A stretch of 64,000 nt of DNA, from the NCBI GenBank assembly GCA_902774925.1, contig CACYKE010000029.1:1-64000 (forward strand), given 5' to 3'. The position numbers were made by a program, and so were the translations under genes. The stretch's first letter is position 1. Every line of letters starts with the position of its first letter. This document shows positions 19,219 to 27,785 of this stretch, piece after piece. Source of the stretch: an uncultured Prevotellaceae bacterium (GTDB lineage: Bacteria; Bacteroidota; Bacteroidia; Bacteroidales; Bacteroidaceae). Below the pieces are notes generated by a model. It saw only the letters and a list, made by a program, of their open reading frames with translations, did not search any database and had not been told where the DNA came from.

Positions 19219-20530
19219 GATAGTATTCGCGGAAATCGCGCCAACGATAATAGGGGGCTATGTCTGTCGGAATGGGCAGCGTAGCCTCTTGTTCGTTAAG
19301 GAGCACCTTGAAGACGACATCCTTGTCTTCTGGGTTTTCGCGATAGAATACGAACTGGATGTTGGAGGCCATGGGGAACACAAGGCACGCCCACCAGCCG
19401 TTGGGTTCGAGAGCCGCGAGGTCGTTGGTCTGGAGGTCGAAACCGTTGATGCCCAACAAACAAGTCAGTGGTAGCATAATCGTCTCGTGGCCAAAGCGCA
19501 ATGAGGCTCCTGGGCGTTTCAGTCGCAGACAGCTGTCAGCCTCGTGAATCATCTGACGCAACAGGTAACGCTGGCTATAGGGTTGGTCACCTCCGTTGAG
19601 CAGCGAGGGACCATACATGATGTACCACCACGCATTCTCGCACTGCCAGAAGCAGTGGATATCCTCGTAAGTAAAGAGGTCGATAAGCTGTGAACGCTCG
19701 CTCATGCGGGTATTCTGCTGGATGAGACCCGTCAATATCAAATAGTAGTTCAGCCATTGTTCCCCGTTTCTCGGTTGGAGTTTGACAACGAAGTCGTCAA
19801 GAACTTTCCGTGCAGCGTCCACATCGGTGAACAGCATCTGCATCAGACGATAGTTGCTAATGAGCGGCTCACAGAAAGCATTGAAAACCTTCTGGGTTTC
19901 AGGAGTTTCCATCCGTTTGCGCAACAGGGTGTCCTGATGATTCATATACCACATATCCTGTTTCGAGGCCCGCATGGTGACATCCAAATCAGGGTTGAGA
20001 GCCACCAGTTGCTGGATGGCGGCACCCATCGAGAGCACGCAACGGTTGACGGTGGTGCTGCGGGCGTCAACATAGGCATCACCAGTGAACACCTCAGGGA
20101 AACGTTCCACCATACGGCAGGCTATCTGACGGTGCTGGCGCTTGCCCAGTCCTGTGAGGTCACCCCAGCTTCCCTCAGAGTCATTGATAATATAGCGTAG
20201 TTCACGCTCAACATCTTTGCCTATCGGGGTAAGCAGCCCCAAACTGTCTGTCTTGCAGAGCATCCGATAAGGAATGTCGTAGCCCTTGCGATTGCTGAGA
20301 TAGCGCGAACCGTGACGTCCGTAGTGACTGATATAGAAAGGTTTCTTACCTTGTGGCGCAGGAGTCAGCGCAGGCAGTGTGCTGTCAGGATAGATGCAGT
20401 AGTTGCTGGCCGAGAAATTACGGTTCTGACGAATCTTTTCGAAAGCCGACAGCGCCTTTCCCTCTGACTGCGCCAGAGCGGTCGAAAACATACTGCAGGC
20501 CAGTGCCAGGAGTACTATTTTATTTCTCAT
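19145..20530 (-). CDS. Histidine acid phosphatase, phytase/MINPP type (downstream copy)
   Basis: Secreted phosphomonoesterase of the histidine phosphatase superfamily, about 461 residues. Signal peptide MRNKIVLLALACSMFSTALA; the ATG at 20530 is preferred over a TTG nine bases upstream. The catalytic motif RHGSR is in YISHYGRHGSRYL (near residue 64), and the proton-donor region is FGHETIM. Such enzymes hydrolyse phosphate esters, including inositol phosphates in gut Bacteroidetes. It overlaps the stop of the upstream paralogue by 11 bases, suggesting translational coupling. Its 3' end overlaps sufE. It resembles its neighbour along the whole length, so the pair is a tandem duplication. Confidence 0.88.
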   Translation of the reverse strand: MRNKIVLLALACSMFSTALAQSEGKALSAFEKIRQNRNFSASNYCIYPDSTLPALTPAPQGKKPFYISHYGRHGSRYLSNRKGYDIPYRMLCKTDSLGLLTPIGKDVERELRYIINDSEGSWGDLTGLGKRQHRQIACRMVERFPEVFTGDAYVDARSTTVNRCVLSMGAAIQQLVALNPDLDVTMRASKQDMWYMNHQDTLLRKRMETPETQKVFNAFCEPLISNYRLMQMLFTDVDAARKVLDDFVVKLQPRNGEQWLNYYLILTGLIQQNTRMSERSQLIDLFTYEDIHCFWQCENAWWYIMYGPSLLNGGDQPYSQRYLLRQMIHEADSCLRLKRPGASLRFGHETIMLPLTCLLGINGFDLQTNDLAALEPNGWWACLVFPMASNIQFVFYRENPEDKDVVFKVLLNEQEATLPIPTDIAPYYRWRDFREYYLKKLDDYETLRRTSSSASPLPADR

Positions 20531-21806
20531 ACGCGTCAAGTTTGTTCAGATAGTACTTACGGAAATCGTTCCAGTGATAGTAGGGCCCTTCGAAACTTTT
20601 CAGTGGCAAGTGGACCTCGTTTTCGTTGAGCAGTACCTTAATCAGCACGTCTGTATCGTCAGGATTGCTGCGATAGAAGATAATCTGAATATTGCCCGCC
20701 ATCGGGATGACCTTATAGTTGGCCCAGCCTTTGCGGTCGAGCGATTCAAGGTCGTTGGTGGCTAATTCATAATTATCAATTCCCATCAGACACACCAATG
20801 GCAACAACATCGTATCGTGGCCATAGCGCAAATGAGCGCCAGGCTGTTTCAGCTGGATGCAACTGTCAGCGTCGTTGATGATTTTCCGCAACAGGTTCCG
20901 CTGACTATAGGGCTGCTCGCCACCACTCGTCGGACAGAAGCCACAGTTGACATACCACCAAGCATTGCTCTTCTTCCAATGGTTATACAACTCGTCGTCG
21001 GTAAACAGATCGTAAAGCGTTATCTGCAGGGTAAGACTGGTGCTTTGCAGGTCACTGGCAAGTTCGAAGAGACTATGGTCGAATTTAGCAGCATTGATGT
21101 GCTGGCGGACATAGGTCGTATCGTTGAACAGCGACTGCATCAGCCTGCTGCTAGTGTCGTAACGCTGGTTGAATTCATTGAGAAGTGCTTGTGTGGCTGA
21201 GTCGTTTCTCATAGCCTCCAGACGCGGGTCGGACTGACACAGGTAGTACATGTCGCGCTGTGTGGCGTTATGATGGATAAACACCTTGGGACACATACGC
21301 GAAAGCTGCATCATGGCGTTCTCCATTGACAGGAATACGCGAAGTACCATCGTGCTACGGGCATCAACATCTACCCCGTCGGCAAAGACCTCAGGGAACC
21401 GATCCACCATACGTCGCATAATCTGCTGGTGTTGCAGAGCACCCAGACGCGTCAGTTCGCCATAATGGTCACGAGCGTCCTTGCGGATGATGTCCAATCT
21501 TTGCAGCACGTCCTTGCCCAAAGGAGTCAACTTACCCAGACTGTCAGCCTCAGCCATCGTCTCATAGGGGGTCTCGTAGTCGTTGGCACCAATGAGATAG
21601 CGTGAACCGTGACGTCCGTAGTGACTGATATAGAAAGGATGCTTACCCTCAGGAGCAGGCGTCAGTTTCAACTGCGTAGCTCCTGAATAAGCCAGAGAGT
21701 TGCCGGCTGAGCAACGAATGTTGTCGCGAATTTCTTCGCGAATATTCTGTGCCGCAAGGCCTGTAACTATCACCGTCAAGACCAAGCTCAGCAAGATTTT
21801 TCTCAT
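20520..21806 (-). CDS. Histidine acid phosphatase, phytase/MINPP type (upstream copy)
   Basis: Paralogue of the next gene on this strand, 428 residues from the ATG at 21806. The longer open frame upstream has no signal peptide and crosses the promoter, so this start is chosen. Signal peptide MRKILLSLVLTVIVTGLAA, then RHGSR in YISHYGRHGSRYL and a GHDTML segment corresponding to the proton-donor loop. A -7 promoter element on this strand lies at 21827-21834, only 20 bases upstream. Likely periplasmic or surface release of phosphate from phytate or other phosphate esters; the exact substrate cannot be read from sequence. Confidence 0.88.
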   Translation of the reverse strand: MRKILLSLVLTVIVTGLAAQNIREEIRDNIRCSAGNSLAYSGATQLKLTPAPEGKHPFYISHYGRHGSRYLIGANDYETPYETMAEADSLGKLTPLGKDVLQRLDIIRKDARDHYGELTRLGALQHQQIMRRMVDRFPEVFADGVDVDARSTMVLRVFLSMENAMMQLSRMCPKVFIHHNATQRDMYYLCQSDPRLEAMRNDSATQALLNEFNQRYDTSSRLMQSLFNDTTYVRQHINAAKFDHSLFELASDLQSTSLTLQITLYDLFTDDELYNHWKKSNAWWYVNCGFCPTSGGEQPYSQRNLLRKIINDADSCIQLKQPGAHLRYGHDTMLLPLVCLMGIDNYELATNDLESLDRKGWANYKVIPMAGNIQIIFYRSNPDDTDVLIKVLLNENEVHLPLKSFEGPYYHWNDFRKYYLNKLDAYEK

Positions 21807-21826
21807 AAGTTCTTTCAATTTGTGTG

Positions 21827-21834
21827 CAAAATTA
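21827..21834 (-). promoter_or_regulatory. Bacteroidetes -7 element for the phosphatase pair
   Basis: The reverse strand reads TAATTTTG, matching TAnnTTTG, 20 bases before the ATG of the first phosphatase. It lies back to back with the forward promoter of the glycosidase operon. Confidence 0.6.
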
Positions 21835-21846
21835 AAAAATAATTCG

Positions 21847-21854
21847 TATATTTG
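21847..21854 (+). promoter_or_regulatory. Bacteroidetes -7 element for the glycosidase operon
   Basis: TATATTTG matches TAnnTTTG and lies 29 bases before the ATG at 21884. A TTTG at 21819-21822 could serve as -33, though its spacing of 24 bases is long. No comparable element is seen before the later genes of the operon up to 35,081. Confidence 0.55.
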
Positions 21855-21883
21855 CAAAATAAAAACCAAAAAAAGTCTGAATA

Positions 21884-22534
21884 ATGGCAACAAAACAACC
21901 TTGGCAAGACGACTATTGGCTGTTGCTGATGCAACAATACCTGCGCAAACCGACGGGTATGAAGCCAATCTACGACCGCGAAATGGTAAACCTCAGTCTG
22001 GAACTACACATCCATCCGGAAGTGCTTCACGACAAATTGGGCGACATAGGTCGCCTGCGTACTCCACGCATAGAACGCATCTGGAAAGAATATGGTGAGA
22101 ATCCGCGTCGTCTGAGCCGTGCTGTCCAACTGTTGCGCCAGATGATAGGATTCAATTCTGGAGGCGATTTCTTTGAGGGTGTCGACGTACAGGAGACTTT
22201 CGAACGCGACTTTCGTCCCCTCAGTGAGGACGAACGTATGACGCCCATTATGCTTGTGGTGATACTCGACCTCTATTTCCGTCTGACACCTATCACGATG
22301 GTTGCCGAGACCCCTGAAGTGCAGGAATTGGCTCGTTTGCTACGTATCCCTGCTAAATTGGTGGTAGAGATCTTAGACGTGTTCCAACACTGCGACCCTT
22401 ATCTGCGCCGTCGCGATGTAACGTTCAGTCCACTGATGATGCCCTGTCAGCAGATTTGGCAACGCTATGGCAACATCGACACACGTCAGTTGGCTGACTA
22501 TGCCGAGCAACTGAAGGTGTATTTTAAGAATTGA
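21884..22534 (+). CDS. Unrecognised conserved-looking protein heading the glycosidase operon
   Basis: 216 residues, rich in Leu, Arg, Glu and Asp, with no signal peptide or membrane segment, so probably cytoplasmic. I do not recognise a family. It starts with PWQDDYWLLLMQQYLRKPTG and has a predicted all-helical character, with short basic segments (RIERIWKEYGENPRRLSRAVQLLRQ). Translation reads straight into the GH3 gene after a 22-base gap with no promoter, so it is the first gene of the glycan operon or a housekeeping gene that happens to precede it. It could be a regulator, but no helix-turn-helix is obvious. Confidence 0.75.
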   Translation: MATKQPWQDDYWLLLMQQYLRKPTGMKPIYDREMVNLSLELHIHPEVLHDKLGDIGRLRTPRIERIWKEYGENPRRLSRAVQLLRQMIGFNSGGDFFEGVDVQETFERDFRPLSEDERMTPIMLVVILDLYFRLTPITMVAETPEVQELARLLRIPAKLVVEILDVFQHCDPYLRRRDVTFSPLMMPCQQIWQRYGNIDTRQLADYAEQLKVYFKN

Positions 22535-22556
22535 GAATATTTAAACCAATAACAAT

Positions 22557-24905
22557 ATGAAAAGAATAATGATTACAGGAGTTCTGCTCCTTTTAATGGC
22601 ATCAACAATGAGTGCACAAACGAAACTACGTGCCGACAATATCGACGAAGTATTGAAGGCTATGACGATTGAAGAAAAGGCCAAACTGATGGTTGGCGGT
22701 GCAAACAATTTCTTTGGAGCGGGAGCCGTCGTAGGCGGTGAAGCCGATCTGGTGGCTGGTGCCGCTGGTACAACCCCCCGTATTGAACGTCTGGGTATTC
22801 CAGCAACGGTACTTACCGACGGTCCTGCCGGAGTGCGTATCGACCCCACTCGCGAGGGTACGACACAGACGTATTATGCTACAGCTTTCCCCATTGGCTC
22901 GTGTCTGGCTTCGACATGGAACACGGAACTGGTCAGCAAGGTTGGTGAAGCTATCGGCAATGAAACCAAGGAGTATCGTTGTGACGTGATTCTTGGTCCT
23001 GGTATGAACCTACACCGCAATCCGCTGTGTGGTCGTAACTTCGAGTACTATAGCGAGGATCCGTTGGTAACGGGAAAGATTGCTGCGGCTTATATTAAGG
23101 GCGTGCAGAGTCAGGGTGCTGGTGTGAGTGCCAAGCACTTTGCCGTCAATTCGCAGGAGACGGATCGTACAGCTGTCGATGAGCGAGTCAGTCAGCGTGC
23201 AGCCCGCGAATTGTATCTGCGTGGTTTTGAGATTGCTGTTCGCGAGAGTAACCCTTGGACCATTATGGCCAGTTATAATAAGGTGAACGGCGAGTTCTCA
23301 ATGGGTAATCATGACCTATTAACAAAAATTTTGCGCGAGGATTGGGGCTATAAGGGTATCGTGATGACCGACTGGATTGGTATCCGCAATGGTCTGCCCA
23401 CCATCAACGAGGTACATGCTGGCAACGACCTGATGGAACCAGGCCAGCCCGCCCAGGCTCAGGAGATTATCGAGGGCGTGAAGAGTGGTAAACTCAGTAT
23501 GGAGGACGTTGACCGCAATGTACGTCGTATGCTGGAGTATATTGTCAAGACGCCCAGCTTCAAAAATTATCCCTATACCAACAAGCCCGACTTCGAGGCT
23601 CATGCCGCCATTACCCGTCAGAGTGCTGCCGAAGGTATCGTGCTGCTGAAGAACAATGGTGCCTTGCCTTGGAAAGACGGCAAGATAAAGACGGTTGCCC
23701 TCTTTGGCGAGAACTCATACGACTTCCTTTCTGGTGGTACAGGTTCAGGATGCGTTCATCCACCATACGTGGTTGATATGCTTACCGGTTTGAAGAATGC
23801 CGGAATCAACTCATCTGCTACACTTACCGATATCTATCGTAAATATATTGACTATGCACGAGTAAAGTTCCAGGCAGAGCGCCATCCCGCCAAGTGGTTC
23901 CAGACGGAGATGATGGGTCAGCAGAAGTATCCTGAGATTGGTATTTCTCCTATCGCTATCGACAAGGAGGTTGCTAGTGCCGATGCTGCTATTATCACCA
24001 TCGGACGTCAGGCTGGTGAAGGTATCGACCGCGATATCGCTACTGAGTTCAACCTCGTTCCTGAGGAGCAGGCTCTGATTAAGGACGTCTGCAATGCTTT
24101 CCATCAGGCAGGCAAGCCCGTAGTGGTTATCATCAACTCAGGTTCTGTCATTGAGACTGCCTCATGGAGCGGCTATCCTGATGCCATTCTCTGTGCTTGG
24201 CAGCCAGGTATGGAAGGTGGTAATTCTGTTGCCGACCTGCTCACAGGTAAGGTGAATCCTTCTGGTAAACTCACCATGACTTGGCCTCTTGCTGCTACGG
24301 ATCATCCTTCTACGAAAGGTTATCCTGGCACAATGGACTTCTATACTTACGAGGTGACCAGAGGATACACAGGACAGGTTGCAGGCTACGACTATACCAA
24401 TCACGACGAGGACATCTATGTGGGTTATCGTTTCTTCGACACCTTCAATCGCGAAGTAGCCTATCCCTTCGGATTTGGTCTGAGCTATACGACCTTTGAA
24501 TTCTCGAAACCTGTGGTTAAGGCCAAGGGTAAGGACGCTGTTGAGGTAAGCATCACCGTTAAAAACACTGGTGCTGTCAGTGGTAAGGAGGTGGCTCAAG
24601 TATACGTTACTGCACCTAAGGGTCGTATTGAAAAGCCTGCTCAGGAACTGAAAGCCTTTGCCAAGACACGTGAGTTGCAACCTGGAGAGAGTCAGACACT
24701 AACCATGACCATTCCCGTTCGCGACCTTGCCAGCTTCGACGAGGCAGGTTCTCAGTGGCTCACAGAGGCAGGAAACTATACGTTCCGTATTGGCAACTCC
24801 AGTCGCAATCTGCCTTTATCAGTAGCACTCACCTTGAAAGAATATACGGAAAAGGTAAACAATGCGCTGGCTCCCAAACAGAAGCTTAATTTATTGAAAC
24901 ACTAA
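22557..24905 (+). CDS. Glycoside hydrolase family 3 (beta-glucosidase/xylosidase type)
   Basis: Exported retaining beta-glycosidase of 782 residues. Signal peptide MKRIMITGVLLLLMASTMSA. The (beta/alpha)8 domain has FEYYSEDPLVTG (near 162) and KHFAVNSQE (near 194), with nucleophile Asp272 in VMTDWIG. The sandwich domain (about 360-600) contains GREAGEG-like INTIGRQAGEG and PGMEGGNSVADLLTGKVNPS. A C-terminal fibronectin-III-like domain follows (VEVSITVKNTGAVSGKEVAQ near 662). Length and domain order are typical of BglX-like enzymes. It removes terminal beta-linked sugars; the specific sugar cannot be told. Next in line is a GH2 gene after 44 bases. Confidence 0.93.
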   Translation: MKRIMITGVLLLLMASTMSAQTKLRADNIDEVLKAMTIEEKAKLMVGGANNFFGAGAVVGGEADLVAGAAGTTPRIERLGIPATVLTDGPAGVRIDPTREGTTQTYYATAFPIGSCLASTWNTELVSKVGEAIGNETKEYRCDVILGPGMNLHRNPLCGRNFEYYSEDPLVTGKIAAAYIKGVQSQGAGVSAKHFAVNSQETDRTAVDERVSQRAARELYLRGFEIAVRESNPWTIMASYNKVNGEFSMGNHDLLTKILREDWGYKGIVMTDWIGIRNGLPTINEVHAGNDLMEPGQPAQAQEIIEGVKSGKLSMEDVDRNVRRMLEYIVKTPSFKNYPYTNKPDFEAHAAITRQSAAEGIVLLKNNGALPWKDGKIKTVALFGENSYDFLSGGTGSGCVHPPYVVDMLTGLKNAGINSSATLTDIYRKYIDYARVKFQAERHPAKWFQTEMMGQQKYPEIGISPIAIDKEVASADAAIITIGRQAGEGIDRDIATEFNLVPEEQALIKDVCNAFHQAGKPVVVIINSGSVIETASWSGYPDAILCAWQPGMEGGNSVADLLTGKVNPSGKLTMTWPLAATDHPSTKGYPGTMDFYTYEVTRGYTGQVAGYDYTNHDEDIYVGYRFFDTFNREVAYPFGFGLSYTTFEFSKPVVKAKGKDAVEVSITVKNTGAVSGKEVAQVYVTAPKGRIEKPAQELKAFAKTRELQPGESQTLTMTIPVRDLASFDEAGSQWLTEAGNYTFRIGNSSRNLPLSVALTLKEYTEKVNNALAPKQKLNLLKH

Positions 24906-24949
24906 CAAAATCGGAGAAAGTTCGTCTATATATAAATTAAGGTATAGCA

Positions 24950-27784
24950 ATGATAAAAAGAACTTTCCTTTTGACGTTAGTGGGCTTGGTGGCTTTAGGC
25001 GTACAGGCTCAGAAGTTGGTGGAAACCCAGCGACAGTATCTGAGTGGTCATGGTTGCGACGATATGGTACAATGGGACTTCCTATGTTCGGATGGTCGTA
25101 ACAATGGTAAGTGGACGAAGATTGGCGTTCCCTCGTGTTGGGAACTGCAGGGCTTTGGGACCTACCAATACGGCATGCGCTTCTATGGCAAGGCCACACC
25201 AGAGGGTATTGCAGACGAGAAAGGAAAGTATAAGACAGAGTTTATGTTGCCTCAGGAGTGGGCTGGTCGTCAGATACAGCTCGTCTTCGAGGCAGCATTT
25301 ACTGAAATCCATGTTGAGATAAATGGTCGTAAGGCTGGCAATGGCACCTATCAGGGAGGCTTTACACGTCATACGATAGATGTTTCTGACCGTGTGTTTT
25401 TTGGTTCGAAAAAGAACCGTCTGGAGGTTGAAGTACTGAAGGAGAGCACCAATCCGCAGGTGAACCTCGCTGAACGTAGGGCTGACTACTGGAACTTCGG
25501 CGGCATCTGGCGTCCTGTATTCATTGTCAGCAAACCATCGCAAAATATTCAGCGTGTGGCGATAGATGCCAAAGCTGATGGTTTCTTTACGGCTGATGTG
25601 TTCCTGAATCGTGCTGTCAACGGATCTAAAGTGAGCGTTGATATCATCGATGCCAATGGGAAGAAAGTGGCCACAAGTCCTACTTACATTGTTGCCAGCG
25701 ACAAAGCAAAAGTGGAGTTTCGTACGGAGAACCCCAAGCTTTGGAATGCGGAACAGCCCAACCTCTATACGGCAGTCTTTACGTTAAAAGACGCAGAGGG
25801 TCGTACCCTCCACATTGAGCGCCAGAAGTTTGGTTTCCGCACCATTGAATATTGCCATACCTACAAAGGCGATAAGGAGGACGGTGTGTTTATCAATGGG
25901 CAGAAGGTGATTTTCAAGGGCGTCAATCGCCATTCCTTCCGCCCTGAGAGCGGGCGCACGCTGTCGAAGCAGAAGAATATCGAGGACGTGCTGTTGATAA
26001 AGAGCATGAATATGAATGCTGTCCGTCTGAGTCACTATCCTGCTGATCCAGAGTTTCTGGATGCCTGCGACTCGTTAGGACTCTATGTGGAATGTGAACA
26101 GCCGGGTTGGCATAAGGCACATGAAACGATTGTGGGCAGTCAGATTGTAGAGGAGATGGTAACGCGCGACGTAAACCATCCCAGCATCATATTCTGGAGT
26201 AATGGTAACGAAGGTGGCTTTAACTACGAACTGGAGCCTGTATTCGCACAGTTCGACCCACAGAAACGCGTCGTCCTCTACCCTTGGGCTAATCGCAATG
26301 GTTTCGAAACCAAGCACTATCGTTCATGGGGCGAGTCAGCAGACTATATGCGCCAAAAGGAGATTTTCATGCCTACGGAGTTCCTGCATGGACTGTATGA
26401 CGGAGGACATGGGGCAGGCTTGAAGGACTATTGGAAGTTGATGATGAGTAATCCGCGTTGTGCAGGAGGTTTCCTATGGGATTTGATGGACCAGGCTGTT
26501 GTCCGTACGGACCAAAATGGCATTCTTGACCCTGTGGGTAACTTCGGTTCTGATGGCATCGTAGGCCCTCACATGGAAAAGGAAGGTTCATTCTATACCA
26601 TCCGCGAGGTGTGGAGCCCTGTGCAGGTATTGTATTTTGACAGTAGTGCTTTCACCATTCAGAACTGCTATAACTTCATCAACCTGAAGGACTGCAAATT
26701 TAGCTACAGACTGCTCAAGATGCCTACCTACGGAGAGTCGGAGGTTAAGGTTATCAAGGAAGTAAAGTTGCCTTCGCCTAATGCAGCACCTGGTGAAAAA
26801 GCCCAACTGAAAATCGAAAGGACAGATGCTGACGTGATAGAGTTGACAGCTATTGACCCGTATGGAAAGGAAATCTTTACGTGGAACCATAGACACATGG
26901 TAAAACTTGGCACCGGTAACCTGAGCAAGAGAAATCTACACAAGAATACCCAGAAATACTCGTATACAGAGGATGCAAACAAATTATTGGTGCAAAACGG
27001 CAATCGCAAGTATGCTTTCAGCAAGAAGACGGGTAGATTGATGGGAATTTCCGTAGGCGATAAAAAGCTGTCATTCAGCAACGGTCCCCGTTTTGTAGCT
27101 GCTAAGCGTGCTGACCGTTCACAGGATGGCTTCTATAACCATGATGACAACAAAGCTTTCCAGAAGAAAACACAATATACGGAGTATCCTGACCAAGGTG
27201 CTTTTGATGGGTTCACCTTCAGCGACAGTACGCTGGTGGTCAACTATCTGCATGGTTCTATCAACACGGTTACATGGCGCTTCCTCGCTGATGGCGGAGT
27301 GTATATGAACGTCGACTATTACTTCAATGGCGTCATCGACCTGATGGGCATATGCTTCGATTATCCTGAGACGATGGTGAAAAGCAAACAATGGGTGGGT
27401 AAAGGTCCCTATCGCGTTTGGCAGAATCGCATGGAGGGTCCACAGTATGGTCTGTGGCAGAACGACTACAACGATCCCATTCCTGGTGAGTCGTGGGACT
27501 ATCCTGAGTTCAAGGGCTACTTCTCGAATGTCAACTGGATGAAACTGAATACCAGCGAAGGCGCTATTGGCATCGAAGTGATGACAGGAAAGGTAGGCGT
27601 CTATACACCTCGTGATGGGCGCGACCATATTCTGTATACCCTCCCAGAGACAGGCATCTCTATCCTCAAGGCCATTCCTGCCGTTCGCAACAAGGTGAAC
27701 ACGACAGACCTGAATGGTCCCAGCGCACAACCCTATTGGAGCAAGGGGAAAGGAAGCATCAACGCCATTCTAAGATTTGAATGA
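24950..27784 (+). CDS. Glycoside hydrolase family 2 (beta-galactosidase-like, first copy)
   Basis: Exported enzyme of 944 residues with signal peptide ending VQAQ. N-terminal sugar-binding domain (VPSCWELQGFGTYQYG near 61), immunoglobulin-like domain, then the catalytic barrel: GVNRHSFRPESGRTLS near 325, acid/base in WSNGNEGGF (near 419) and nucleophile Glu in PTEFLHGLYDGG (near 476). A C-terminal beta-galactosidase small-chain-like domain (MSIGVGDKKLSFSNG-type) follows. The fit is to LacZ-like beta-galactosidases, though GH2 also covers beta-glucuronidases and others. It ends one base before the GH106 ATG. Confidence 0.92.
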   Translation: MIKRTFLLTLVGLVALGVQAQKLVETQRQYLSGHGCDDMVQWDFLCSDGRNNGKWTKIGVPSCWELQGFGTYQYGMRFYGKATPEGIADEKGKYKTEFMLPQEWAGRQIQLVFEAAFTEIHVEINGRKAGNGTYQGGFTRHTIDVSDRVFFGSKKNRLEVEVLKESTNPQVNLAERRADYWNFGGIWRPVFIVSKPSQNIQRVAIDAKADGFFTADVFLNRAVNGSKVSVDIIDANGKKVATSPTYIVASDKAKVEFRTENPKLWNAEQPNLYTAVFTLKDAEGRTLHIERQKFGFRTIEYCHTYKGDKEDGVFINGQKVIFKGVNRHSFRPESGRTLSKQKNIEDVLLIKSMNMNAVRLSHYPADPEFLDACDSLGLYVECEQPGWHKAHETIVGSQIVEEMVTRDVNHPSIIFWSNGNEGGFNYELEPVFAQFDPQKRVVLYPWANRNGFETKHYRSWGESADYMRQKEIFMPTEFLHGLYDGGHGAGLKDYWKLMMSNPRCAGGFLWDLMDQAVVRTDQNGILDPVGNFGSDGIVGPHMEKEGSFYTIREVWSPVQVLYFDSSAFTIQNCYNFINLKDCKFSYRLLKMPTYGESEVKVIKEVKLPSPNAAPGEKAQLKIERTDADVIELTAIDPYGKEIFTWNHRHMVKLGTGNLSKRNLHKNTQKYSYTEDANKLLVQNGNRKYAFSKKTGRLMGISVGDKKLSFSNGPRFVAAKRADRSQDGFYNHDDNKAFQKKTQYTEYPDQGAFDGFTFSDSTLVVNYLHGSINTVTWRFLADGGVYMNVDYYFNGVIDLMGICFDYPETMVKSKQWVGKGPYRVWQNRMEGPQYGLWQNDYNDPIPGESWDYPEFKGYFSNVNWMKLNTSEGAIGIEVMTGKVGVYTPRDGRDHILYTLPETGISILKAIPAVRNKVNTTDLNGPSAQPYWSKGKGSINAILRFE

Positions 27785-27785
27785 T

